Assembly: GCF_050286925.1 (NCBI RefSeq)
Contig: NZ_JBFWFX010000003.1
Span: forward strand, 1-64,000
Source: Caloranaerobacter sp050286925
Lineage (GTDB): Bacteria; Bacillota; Clostridia; Tissierellales; Thermohalobacteraceae
Length of the DNA stretch: 64,000 nucleotides
Direction: 5' to 3'
Made by a program: the position numbers and the translations under genes. The notes beneath the pieces were generated by a model. The model was not told the origin of the DNA and did not search any database. It was given only the letters and a program-made list of their open reading frames with translations. Every line of letters starts with the position of its first letter. Positions within the stretch are counted from its first letter, which is position 1. Shown here one piece after another: positions 25,203 to 33,379 of the stretch.

Positions 25203-25937
25203 ATGAATCCAGTTGCTTTTGAGATTTTTGGAATATCTATTAGATGGTATGGTATTTTGATTTCTTTAGGAATGCTATTAGGTACAATAATAGCAGTTAA
25301 AGAATGTAGAAGAATTGGTTTTGATGAAGAAAAGCTTATAGATTTGCTTATTTTTGCTATTCCTTTAGCTATTATTGGAGCAAGAATGTATTATGTAATT
25401 TTTAATTGGGAGTACTATAAAGGTGATATTTTAAAGATAATAAATATTAGAGGTGGAGGATTAGCTATTCATGGAGGTATAATTGCAGCTGTTATAGTTG
25501 CTTTAGTGTATTGTAAAGTTAAAAGGGTAAATTTTTGGGAAATAGCGGATATAGTTGCTCCTAGTATTATTTTAGGTCAGGCTATTGGAAGGTGGGGCAA
25601 TTTTATTAATCAGGAAGCTTATGGGACTCCTACTGACTTACCGTGGGGGATTATAGTTAATGGACAAAAAGTTCATCCTACTTTTTTATATGAGTCAATA
25701 TGGGATTTTGCAGTATTTTTATTCTTATTATGGTATAGAAAAAATAAAGTGAAAGTTAAAGGAGAAGTTTTTCTATTGTATTTAATGTTATATTCATTTG
25801 CTAGGTTCTTTATAGAAGGATTACGAATTGATAGTTTAATGCTAGGGAAATTTAGAGTAGCACAGTTGATAAGCGTTATAATTATAGCAATTTCAATTGT
25901 ATTATTTTATAAAAGGAGAAAAGAAATTTCAGAATAA
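25203..25937 (+). CDS. lgt: Prolipoprotein diacylglyceryl transferase Lgt
   Basis: A 244-residue polytopic membrane enzyme that adds diacylglycerol to the lipobox cysteine of prolipoproteins, such as PstS and the YhcN/YlaJ protein in this window. The Lgt signature GRWGNFINQEAYG is present, with the upstream GGGLAIHGGIIAAV and downstream HPTFLYES motifs. ATG 25203 lies 7 nt after GAGGAG; the TTG at 25188 overlaps that SD and is rejected. About seven helices; length normal. Confidence 0.97.
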   Translation: MNPVAFEIFGISIRWYGILISLGMLLGTIIAVKECRRIGFDEEKLIDLLIFAIPLAIIGARMYYVIFNWEYYKGDILKIINIRGGGLAIHGGIIAAVIVALVYCKVKRVNFWEIADIVAPSIILGQAIGRWGNFINQEAYGTPTDLPWGIIVNGQKVHPTFLYESIWDFAVFLFLLWYRKNKVKVKGEVFLLYLMLYSFARFFIEGLRIDSLMLGKFRVAQLISVIIIAISIVLFYKRRKEISE

Positions 25938-26053
25938 TATACAAAATAATAGAAATTTATTCTAAAAATATAGAAAATAGACGTAAAAAGATAATAAAAG
26001 TAGATAATTGGTGTCTAATTTAAAATTTCTTTGTAATTTTGGATAAAATTGTA

Positions 26054-26080
26054 TTGACATTTGAACGAATAATGTAATAA
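26054..26080 (+). promoter_or_regulatory. Sigma-A type promoter before the Spo0E-like gene
   Basis: TTGACA at 26054-26059 and TAATAA at 26075-26080, preceded by TG (extended -10), with a short 15-bp spacer. Confidence 0.55.
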
Positions 26081-26123
26081 AATGACATTATCCAATATTT
26101 TTCTTATGGTAGGAGTTGGTATT

Positions 26124-26282
26124 ATGAATTTAAAAGAGCAGATTGCTTATCTAAGGGAAGAACTTAATAAATCAATAAATGAAGAACAAAATTATGAGAT
26201 TATATATGAGTTAAGTATCAAGTTGGATAAACTGATAACTCTTTTCTATTTGGATAAAGAAGGTAGTTTAAAAGACAATTAG
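26124..26282 (+). CDS. Spo0E-like aspartyl-phosphate phosphatase
   Basis: A 52-residue helical hairpin protein containing the Spo0E signature SIKLDKLI (SxxLD) near residues 34-41. Such proteins dephosphorylate Spo0A-P and delay sporulation. ATG 26124 follows AGGAG (26111-26115); an in-frame ATG at 26082 lies upstream of the SD and inside the likely transcription start zone. The gene ends in a terminator at 26373. It is small and easily missed, but motif and length fit the family. Confidence 0.8.
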   Translation: MNLKEQIAYLREELNKSINEEQNYEIIYELSIKLDKLITLFYLDKEGSLKDN

Positions 26283-26293
26283 CTTGTTAGCGC

Positions 26294-26316
26294 TCCTACC
26301 ACTTTAAACCACATTT
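26294..26316 (-). repeat. Left arm of a 23-bp perfect inverted repeat (MraZ-box-like)
   Basis: It is the exact reverse complement of 26556-26578, the first part of the mraZ operator. Read on the minus strand it carries two TGG boxes in the same 10-bp register. Confidence 0.8.
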
Positions 26317-26372
26317 GTTTAAACTATATAGTTAAATTTAAATAAATAAGTAAATAGTTTAAGAACAGTAAT

Positions 26373-26394
26373 GCGGCTTTTAGCCGCTTTTTTT
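26373..26394 (+). terminator. Terminator before mraZ
   Basis: GCGGCT and AGCCGC (26373-26378, 26382-26387) with a TTT loop are followed by seven T. It separates the Spo0E-like gene from the dcw cluster. Confidence 0.85.
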
Positions 26395-26518
26395 GTCTAA
26401 AAAATAACAAAGTATAAAAAGAGTTAATTGCAAATAATACCCTTGATATATAAAATTAAAAATGTTGCTCATTTTAAATAGGTCCTATGTACTAGCATAT
26501 TTTCAAAAAAATTTCAAT

Positions 26519-26610
26519 TTGATAGCAGGAATTCAAAAAACATTATAGAAGATATAAATGTGGTTTAAAGTGGTAGGAAGTGGGGGCTTGTTCCCTATAA
26601 TGGGGTGTAG
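26519..26610 (+). promoter_or_regulatory. mraZ promoter region with 10-bp phased MraZ boxes
   Basis: A possible promoter is TTGATA (26519-26524) and ATTATA (26542-26547), spacer 17. Downstream, TGG-starting blocks repeat every 10 bp: TGGTT (26561), TGGTA (26571), TGGGG (26581), a non-TGG block (26591), TGGGG (26601). MraZ is known to bind TGGKN-type boxes in such direct repeats in front of its own gene, so this is an autoregulatory operator. Other than these sites and the terminator, 26283-26613 holds no gene. Confidence 0.7.
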
Positions 26611-26613
26611 TGT

Positions 26614-27045
26614 ATGTTTATTGGAGAATATCAGCATTCAATTGATAAAAAAGGCAGATTAATAATACCAGCCAAATTCAGAGAGGACTTAGGAGATTCT
26701 TTTATCCTAACTAAAGGTTTAGATAACTGTCTTTTTGTGTATCCAAAAAGTGAGTGGAAGGTGTTAGAAGAAAAATTAAAATCACTACCACTGACTAGAA
26801 AAGATGCAAGAGCTTTTGTAAGGTTTTTCTTTGCGGGAGCAACAGAGTGCGAATTAGACAAGCAAGGTAGAATTTTAATACCTAGCAATTTAAGGCAGCA
26901 TTGTAAACTTGTAAAAGATGCTATAATAATAGGAGTATCAAATAGAGTGGAAATTTGGAGTAAAGAAGAGTGGATTTTATATAATGAAGATGAAGATTTG
27001 AGCTATGAAAATATTGCTGAAAAAATGGCTGAATTAGGTATTTAG
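26614..27045 (+). CDS. mraZ: Transcriptional regulator MraZ
   Basis: A 143-residue protein with two AbrB-like swapped-hairpin repeats, each with the DxxGR pattern (SIDKKGRLIIPAKFR near residue 10; ELDKQGRILIPSNLR near residue 85). It forms a ring and represses the dcw operon by binding repeats in front of its gene, which are visible at 26561-26605. It is the first gene of the cluster. GGGGTG precedes ATG 26614. Confidence 0.97.
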   Translation: MFIGEYQHSIDKKGRLIIPAKFREDLGDSFILTKGLDNCLFVYPKSEWKVLEEKLKSLPLTRKDARAFVRFFFAGATECELDKQGRILIPSNLRQHCKLVKDAIIIGVSNRVEIWSKEEWILYNEDEDLSYENIAEKMAELGI

Positions 27046-27133
27046 TAAATATTGATTTTTTAAAAACTAATACTAATGTTTAGAAGTTATTTTATTTCTA
27101 CAAAAGAAAAATAATAGTAAAGAGGTGGATAAA

Positions 27134-28066
27134 TTGGATTTTAAACATGTATCAGTTTTGTTAAATGAGGTTATAGAGGGACTTAATATTCGTGAAAATG
27201 GAATTTATGTTGATGGTACTATAGGAGGGGCTGGACATTCAAAGGAAATAGTAAAGAAACTAAAAAATGGACGTTTAATTGGAATTGATCAAGATATAAA
27301 TGCTATATACAAAGCAGAAGAAGAATTAGAACAATATATTGAAAAAGTTACTTTAGTACATGATAATTTCAGCAATATTAGTAACATACTTAGTAGATTG
27401 AATATTAATGCAATAGATGGTGTACTGTTAGATTTAGGTGTATCTTCACATCAATTAGATGTAGCCGAAAGAGGATTTTCATATAAAAAAGATGCTTTCT
27501 TAGATATGAGAATGGATAGGAGTAAAGATTTTAGTGCATGGGATGTTGTAAATAAATATTCTGAAGATGAACTTGCAAAAATAATAAGAGAATATGGCGA
27601 AGAAAGATGGGCTAGTAGAATAGCAAAATTTATAGTTGAATATAGAAAAAATAATACTATAGATACTACTGGGCAGTTAGTAGAAATTATTAAGAAAGCT
27701 ATTCCAAAAGGAGCAAGAAAAGATGGTCCTCATCCAGCTAAGAGGACTTTTCAGGCAATAAGAATTGAAGTAAATAATGAACTAGGTATCTTGAAACAGA
27801 CCATCAAGGATATAGTTAAGGTGTTAAACAAAGGTGGAAGAATTTGTATAATAACGTTTCATTCATTAGAAGATAGAATTGTTAAAGAGACTTTTAAGGA
27901 ATTGAGTTTAGATTGTATTTGTCCACCAGAATTACCTGTATGTATGTGTGATAAAAAGAGAGAGTTAAAGATAATAACTAAGAAACCTATTTTGCCTTCT
28001 GATGAAGAGATTTCAGGAAACCCTAGAGCTAGGAGCGCTAAACTGAGAATAGCAGAGAAAGTTTAG
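27134..28066 (+). CDS. rsmH: 16S rRNA (cytosine1402-N4)-methyltransferase RsmH
   Basis: A 310-residue methyltransferase. It starts MDFKHVSVLLNEVIEGL, with the SAM loop DGTIGGAGHSKEI, then LLDLGVSSHQLD and GFSYKKDAFLDMRMD, and the C-terminal FHSLEDRIVK. It methylates C1402 of 16S rRNA (formerly MraW). TTG 27134 is preferred, with AGAGGTGG at 27121-27128; GTG 27125 overlaps that SD. Standard second gene of the dcw operon. Confidence 0.96.
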   Translation: MDFKHVSVLLNEVIEGLNIRENGIYVDGTIGGAGHSKEIVKKLKNGRLIGIDQDINAIYKAEEELEQYIEKVTLVHDNFSNISNILSRLNINAIDGVLLDLGVSSHQLDVAERGFSYKKDAFLDMRMDRSKDFSAWDVVNKYSEDELAKIIREYGEERWASRIAKFIVEYRKNNTIDTTGQLVEIIKKAIPKGARKDGPHPAKRTFQAIRIEVNNELGILKQTIKDIVKVLNKGGRICIITFHSLEDRIVKETFKELSLDCICPPELPVCMCDKKRELKIITKKPILPSDEEISGNPRARSAKLRIAEKV

Positions 28067-28096
28067 TGTTCTAAACTGAAAAAGGGGTGAATAAAT

Positions 28097-28567
28097 TTGT
28101 TAGTAGCAAAAAAAGAAAATAGATTTTTAAAAGATGAAAATAGAATAAAAATAATTAACGAGAGAGAAAAAAGAAAATCAAAAAAATTAGTTTTAATGAA
28201 AATTAAAATGATTATGTTTTCTTTTTTAATTTTGGCTGTATCTTTAATTGTTTTATTAAGATATGCTCATATTACTAAACTGAGATACGATATAACTATG
28301 CTTGATAAAGAAATAGAGAAATTAAGCAATCAAAAACAATATTTAATTATAGAATTAGAGAAAATAAAGGAATCTAAATGGATAGAAAAAGAAGCAGAGG
28401 AAAGACTAGGTTTAAGATATCCTACAAATGACCAAACAGTATATGTAACCGTTGAAGATTTATTCAATAATGAAGTTGACGTAGCTAAAGATAAAGGTAA
28501 TAATAGTTATATATTCCTTAATGCTTTTAGAAATGTTGTTAATAAAATGTTTGGATACTTTCAATAA
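28097..28567 (+). CDS. ftsL: Cell division protein FtsL
   Basis: A 156-residue bitopic protein. A basic cytoplasmic N-terminus is followed by one helix (about residues 36-56) and a leucine-zipper-like coiled coil ending KWIEKEAEERLGLRYPT, a typical FtsL/DivIC septum protein ending. It joins FtsQ and DivIC-type partners to activate FtsW-FtsI. TTG start with AAGGGGTG. Position after rsmH supports the call, as the sequence is weakly conserved in the family. Confidence 0.85.
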   Translation: MLVAKKENRFLKDENRIKIINEREKRKSKKLVLMKIKMIMFSFLILAVSLIVLLRYAHITKLRYDITMLDKEIEKLSNQKQYLIIELEKIKESKWIEKEAEERLGLRYPTNDQTVYVTVEDLFNNEVDVAKDKGNNSYIFLNAFRNVVNKMFGYFQ

Positions 28568-28584
28568 TATAAGGGGGAAAAGTT

Positions 28585-30759
28585 GTGTCATCACCCACTA
28601 TTTCTACAAAAAAAAGACTTATTGCAATATTGTTATTAGTATCTATTGCTTCATTATCACTAACGATAAGACTAGGGTACTTGCAGATAGTTAAGGGTGA
28701 AGAACTGAAGAAGTTAGCTCTAGAGCAATGGACTAGAGATATACCAGTTAGAGCCAAAAGAGGAGTAATATTTGATAGGAAAGGTAAAAAGTTAGCTATA
28801 AGCGTTAGTGCTGATACAGTTTGGTGCAGACCTGCAGATGTAAAAAATCCTAAAGAAACTGCAAAGATATTAGCAGAAACACTTAATTTAGATGAAGAGA
28901 ATGTCTATAAAAAGATTACTAGCAGACAAAGTGTTGTTAAGATAAAGATGTGGATATCTAAAGAAGAAGCAGATATTTTGCGAAGTAAAAAGTTAAGTGG
29001 AATAGAGATTGTAGATGATAACAAAAGATATTACCCATATGATAATTTTGCAGCACATATTTTAGGGTTTACAGATATTGATAATGTTGGTTTGTATGGC
29101 ATTGAAAAAACATATAATAAATACTTAACAGGAACACCTGGCAGATGGATAAAAACAGCAGATGCTGTAGGTAGACAATTGCCATATGCAAATGAAAAAC
29201 TATATGAACCAGAAGATGGTTTAAGTGTTGTTCTTACAATTGATGAGACTATTCAGCACTTTGCTGAAAAAGCCGCTTTAGAAGCTTTGTTAAAAAATAA
29301 AGCGAAAAGAGTATCAATAATAATTATGGAACCTAAAACGGGTGATATATTAGCTATGGTTTCTAAACCGGATTATGATCCTAATAACCCTAGAGAACCT
29401 TTAGATGAAGATTTGAAAAAACAATGGAAAGGATTGTCTCAGAAAGAGTTAATAAAAAAATGGTATGATATGTGGAGAAATTTCGCTATAAATGACGTTT
29501 ATGAGCCAGGTTCTACTTTTAAAATAATAACTGCTGCTGCTGGATTAGAGGAAAATGTCGTAACTCCTGAAAGCCAGTTTTATTGTGATGGTTTTATAAC
29601 TAGTGTTAAAGGTGCTAGATTAAAGTGTTGGAGATGGTACAATCCACACGGTAGTGAAACTTTTGTAGAAGGAGTTCAAAACTCATGTAACGAAGTTTTT
29701 GTAGCTGTTGGTCAAAGACTTGGTAAAGAAAGAATGTATAAATATATAAAAGCTTTTGGCTTTGGTGAAAAAACCGGTATAGAGTTAACTGGAGAACAAT
29801 CTGGAATTATTCCAAGAGGTCCTGAATATATGAAAGAAGTTAATTTAGCTACTATTTCATATGGGCAGGGCATTGCCGTTACTCCAATTCAGCTAATTAC
29901 TGCTATATCTGCAGTTGCAAATGGCGGGAATTTGATGAAGCCTAGAATTGTTAAAGAATTAGTTGATAATAAAGGTAATGTAGTTCATGAATTTAAACCT
30001 GTAATAAAGAGAAAAGTAATATCGAAAGATACTTCTAAGACTTTGCTAAGTATATTAGAAACTGTTGTTTCATCAGGTACTGGTAAAAAAGCTTATGTTC
30101 CTGGTTATAGAGTTGGAGGAAAGACTGGTACAGCTCAAAAAGTAATAAATGGGAGATATGCTGAAGGTAAATATATAGCATCATTTGTTGCCATTGCACC
30201 TGTAAATGACCCTAAGATTACAGTGTTGGTTGTTATTGATGAACCTAGTAATGGCGAATATTATGGAGGTAGAATTGCTGCACCAGTAGCTGGGCAAGTA
30301 ATTAAGGATACTTTAAATTACTTAGATGTAGAACCTCAATTTACAGAGGACGAGCAAAAAGATAACAACGAAAAGATGGTGATAGTTCCTGAAGTAAGAA
30401 ATTTAACAATAAAAGAAGCAGTAGATAAACTAAAAAAGGTTGGCCTTGATTATAATACGGAAACATTAGATATTCAAAAAGATTCATTAGTAATAGATCA
30501 ATTTCCATTACCAGGTACAAAGGTAAAGAAAGGCTCAATGATAGATTTGTATGTATATTCTAGGAGAAAAGAAGATAGTAGAATTGTTGTACCAAATCTT
30601 AAGGGCAAAACAATGGAGGAAGTTACAGAACTTCTTAACAATCTAAATTTAAGGTTCAAGTTTAAAGGAAATGGTGTTGCAAAAAGTCAGTATCCCGCAG
30701 CAGGTACTATGGTAGAGTTTAATTCTCTAATAGAAGTTGAGTTTGATAAAGTGAATTAA
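28585..30759 (+). CDS. spoVD: Class B penicillin-binding protein, SpoVD type
   Basis: A 724-residue transpeptidase. One N-terminal helix (about residues 9-29), a PBP dimer domain, then the transpeptidase with SxxK (Ser310 in GSTFK), SxN (Ser367-Cys-Asn369) and KTG (Lys513). Two C-terminal PASTA domains start near VPEVRNLTIKEAVDKL and VPNLKGKTMEEVTELL. It crosslinks septal or spore-cortex peptidoglycan. The PASTA repeats fit both SpoVD and Gram-positive FtsI; as the only class B PBP in the cluster, it may serve vegetative division. GTG start after AAGGGGG. Confidence 0.9.
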   Translation: MSSPTISTKKRLIAILLLVSIASLSLTIRLGYLQIVKGEELKKLALEQWTRDIPVRAKRGVIFDRKGKKLAISVSADTVWCRPADVKNPKETAKILAETLNLDEENVYKKITSRQSVVKIKMWISKEEADILRSKKLSGIEIVDDNKRYYPYDNFAAHILGFTDIDNVGLYGIEKTYNKYLTGTPGRWIKTADAVGRQLPYANEKLYEPEDGLSVVLTIDETIQHFAEKAALEALLKNKAKRVSIIIMEPKTGDILAMVSKPDYDPNNPREPLDEDLKKQWKGLSQKELIKKWYDMWRNFAINDVYEPGSTFKIITAAAGLEENVVTPESQFYCDGFITSVKGARLKCWRWYNPHGSETFVEGVQNSCNEVFVAVGQRLGKERMYKYIKAFGFGEKTGIELTGEQSGIIPRGPEYMKEVNLATISYGQGIAVTPIQLITAISAVANGGNLMKPRIVKELVDNKGNVVHEFKPVIKRKVISKDTSKTLLSILETVVSSGTGKKAYVPGYRVGGKTGTAQKVINGRYAEGKYIASFVAIAPVNDPKITVLVVIDEPSNGEYYGGRIAAPVAGQVIKDTLNYLDVEPQFTEDEQKDNNEKMVIVPEVRNLTIKEAVDKLKKVGLDYNTETLDIQKDSLVIDQFPLPGTKVKKGSMIDLYVYSRRKEDSRIVVPNLKGKTMEEVTELLNNLNLRFKFKGNGVAKSQYPAAGTMVEFNSLIEVEFDKVN

Positions 30760-30770
30760 TAGATATTATG

Positions 30771-30814
30771 AGGCAACTTCAAACAATGCTGGCTTTGTTT
30801 GAAGTTGCCTTTTA
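30771..30814 (+). terminator. Strong hairpin between spoVD and murE
   Basis: AGGCAACTTCAAACA (30771-30785) and its exact complement (30796-30810), then TTTT. It splits the dcw cluster into two transcripts or attenuates the downstream part. Confidence 0.85.
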
Positions 30815-30888
30815 AGTAGACTAATAATATTTAAATATGGTATTATCAATAAGTAACAAATTGATAATATAGTAGTGAGGTGCTGAAA

Positions 30889-32349
30889 ATGAAATTGACA
30901 GATTTAATTAACGGATTAGAGATTGAGAAGTATAGTGGAGATTTAGATATGGAAATTTCTAAAATAGTTTATGATTCAAGAAAGGCTGTAAATGGTTGTG
31001 TATTTGTGGCTATAGAGGGTTATAAAACAGATGGTCATAATTATATAAGTCAAGCAATTAGTAATGGTGCAAAAGTAGTGATATTGCAAAAAGATATAAA
31101 TATTCCCGAGAATATTGTTAAAATATTAGTTAAAGATACGAGATGTGCTTTGGCTAGGATTTCATCAAATTATTACAAAAATCCATCAAGAAAATTAGAA
31201 TTAATAGGAATTACTGGAACTAACGGCAAAACAACAACTACTTACCTTATAAAATCTATTTTAGAAATGGTAGGTAAGAATGTAGGAGTAATAGGGACGA
31301 TAGGAAATGTGATAAATGACAAAGTTATTAAGGCAAAAAATACTACACCTGAATCTTTAGATTTACAAGAAATTTTTAACCACATGGTAGAAACAAATAT
31401 AGACAGTTGTGTAATGGAGGTTTCATCACATTCTCTTGAATTAAAAAGAGTCGAGTACTGTGATTTTAATGTGGGTATTTTTACCAATTTAACTCCTGAA
31501 CATTTGGATTTTCATAAGGATTTACAAAGCTACATGGAAGCAAAGGTTAAATTATTTTATAAAACTAGAGATTATAATATTATTAATGCAGATGATGAAT
31601 ATGGGAAGAAAATTAAAAGTATCATACAAGAACTTAAGACACCAATTTTAACATATGGAATAGAAAGTGAAGCTGATATAACAGCTCATAATATAGAAAT
31701 TTATGCAAGTGGTGTTAAATTTGATTTAATAACACCTAATGGAAGCATTGATATAAGGCTGAATATTCCTGGTAAATTTAGCGTTTATAATGCTTTAGCA
31801 GCTGCATCTTGTGGGATTGCATTTAACATAAAGTTAGAAGATATAAAAAAAGGACTTGAAGCGGTACGAGGAGTGAAGGGAAGATTTGAAGTAATACCAA
31901 CTAATACAGACTTTTCAGTAATAATAGATTATGCACATACTCCTGATGGTTTTAAAAATGTATTAAGTACAATTGACCAGTTTGCTAAAGGTAGGAAAAT
32001 AATTGTATTCGGGTGTGGTGGAGATAGAGATAAAACGAAAAGACCTAAAATGGGAGAAATAGCTTCTCATTATTGTGATATATGTATTATTACAAATGAT
32101 AATCCAAGAACTGAAAATCCAACAGAGATAATTAATGATATTTTAAAAGGTATTAATAATGAAGAGTGTGAATATGTAGTTATTGAAGATAGAAGAGAAG
32201 CGATACGTTATGCTTTAGAAATAGCAAGGAAAGATGACGTTATTTTACTAGCTGGTAAAGGACATGAAACATATCAGATTGTAGGCAATGAAGTATTGCC
32301 ATTTGATGAAAAGAAAATTGTACTAGAAATACTTGGCGAAGAAGAATAA
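30889..32349 (+). CDS. murE: UDP-MurNAc-L-Ala-D-Glu:meso-DAP ligase MurE
   Basis: A 486-residue Mur ligase. The ATP loop GITGTNGKTTTTYL is near residue 107, the Mur His-rich region NLTPEHLDFHKD follows, and DNPRTE near residue 404 is the signature for meso-diaminopimelate rather than lysine. It adds the third residue of the peptidoglycan stem peptide in the cytoplasm. ATG 30889 lies 6 nt after GTGAGGTG; GTG 30880 overlaps it. murF, often next in clostridia, does not follow. Confidence 0.97.
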   Translation: MKLTDLINGLEIEKYSGDLDMEISKIVYDSRKAVNGCVFVAIEGYKTDGHNYISQAISNGAKVVILQKDINIPENIVKILVKDTRCALARISSNYYKNPSRKLELIGITGTNGKTTTTYLIKSILEMVGKNVGVIGTIGNVINDKVIKAKNTTPESLDLQEIFNHMVETNIDSCVMEVSSHSLELKRVEYCDFNVGIFTNLTPEHLDFHKDLQSYMEAKVKLFYKTRDYNIINADDEYGKKIKSIIQELKTPILTYGIESEADITAHNIEIYASGVKFDLITPNGSIDIRLNIPGKFSVYNALAAASCGIAFNIKLEDIKKGLEAVRGVKGRFEVIPTNTDFSVIIDYAHTPDGFKNVLSTIDQFAKGRKIIVFGCGGDRDKTKRPKMGEIASHYCDICIITNDNPRTENPTEIINDILKGINNEECEYVVIEDRREAIRYALEIARKDDVILLAGKGHETYQIVGNEVLPFDEKKIVLEILGEEE

Positions 32350-32392
32350 AATAACAGATTGAACATATGCTGAAGAGAGGAGTAGGCAAATA

Positions 32393-33352
32393 ATGGACTA
32401 TAAAGTAATAATTAAGGTTATTATTATTTCGTTTGTGATTACTTTAATTTTAGGACCGATATTAATACCTATTTTAAAAAGATTGAAGGTTGGACAAAAT
32501 GTTAGGGGTGAAGGGCCTAAAACACATCTTAAAAAACAAGGCACACCTACAATGGGTGGAATTATAATGTTAATTGCTTTGGTTATTACTACTCTATCAT
32601 CAGGATTAATAAATAGAGATATGATTGTACTTTTAGTAGCTACTTTAAGTTTTGGGTTAATCGGTTTTATAGATGATTTTATAAAGGTAGTTTTAAAAAG
32701 ATCGCTTGGATTAAGAGCTTATCAAAAACTAATAGGGCAGATACTGTTTGCAGTAATTTTAGCTATTTATCAGTCGAATACTTCGATTTTAGGAACTAAA
32801 GTTTTAATACCTTTTTTAGATAAAACTTTAGACTTGGGTATGTTTTATGTACCATTTATTGCTTTTGTAGTTGTAGGTACAGTAAATAGTGTTAATTTAA
32901 CAGATGGTTTAGACGGACTAGCTACAGGAGTAACATTAATAGTTTTAGCATTTTTTGGTATTGTTTCAATAACTTTAGGTTATAATAGCGTAGCTATATT
33001 TTCTGCTGCTTTGGCAGGAGCATGTTTAGGTTTTTTAAAATATAATGCACATCCAGCAAAGGTTTTTATGGGTGATACAGGTTCTTTAGCATTAGGAGGT
33101 GCTGTTTCTACTATTGCAATACTTATGAACTTACCACTTATATTGCCTATAGTAGGAGGCATTTATTTCGTTGAAGCGTTATCAGTTATCATACAGGTAG
33201 CATCATTTAAATTAACAGGTAAAAGAGTATTTAAGATGAGTCCTTTACATCATCATTTTGAATTAAAGGGGTGGAAGGAGACAAAAGTAGTAGTTGTATT
33301 TTGGATTACCACAGTTATTTTATGCTTAATAGGAATTGCTGGTATAATGTAA
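32393..33352 (+). CDS. mraY: Phospho-MurNAc-pentapeptide translocase MraY
   Basis: A 319-residue membrane enzyme with about ten helices. The MraY signatures KQGTPTMGG near the N-terminus, NLTDGLDGLA (catalytic Asp region), FMGDTGSLALGG and SPLHHHFELKGWKE are all present. It makes lipid I. GAGAGGAG precedes ATG 32393. It follows murE directly, with murF missing in between. Confidence 0.98.
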   Translation: MDYKVIIKVIIISFVITLILGPILIPILKRLKVGQNVRGEGPKTHLKKQGTPTMGGIIMLIALVITTLSSGLINRDMIVLLVATLSFGLIGFIDDFIKVVLKRSLGLRAYQKLIGQILFAVILAIYQSNTSILGTKVLIPFLDKTLDLGMFYVPFIAFVVVGTVNSVNLTDGLDGLATGVTLIVLAFFGIVSITLGYNSVAIFSAALAGACLGFLKYNAHPAKVFMGDTGSLALGGAVSTIAILMNLPLILPIVGGIYFVEALSVIIQVASFKLTGKRVFKMSPLHHHFELKGWKETKVVVVFWITTVILCLIGIAGIM

Positions 33353-33379
33353 AATTATTTATTAAAGTAGGTGATTAGG

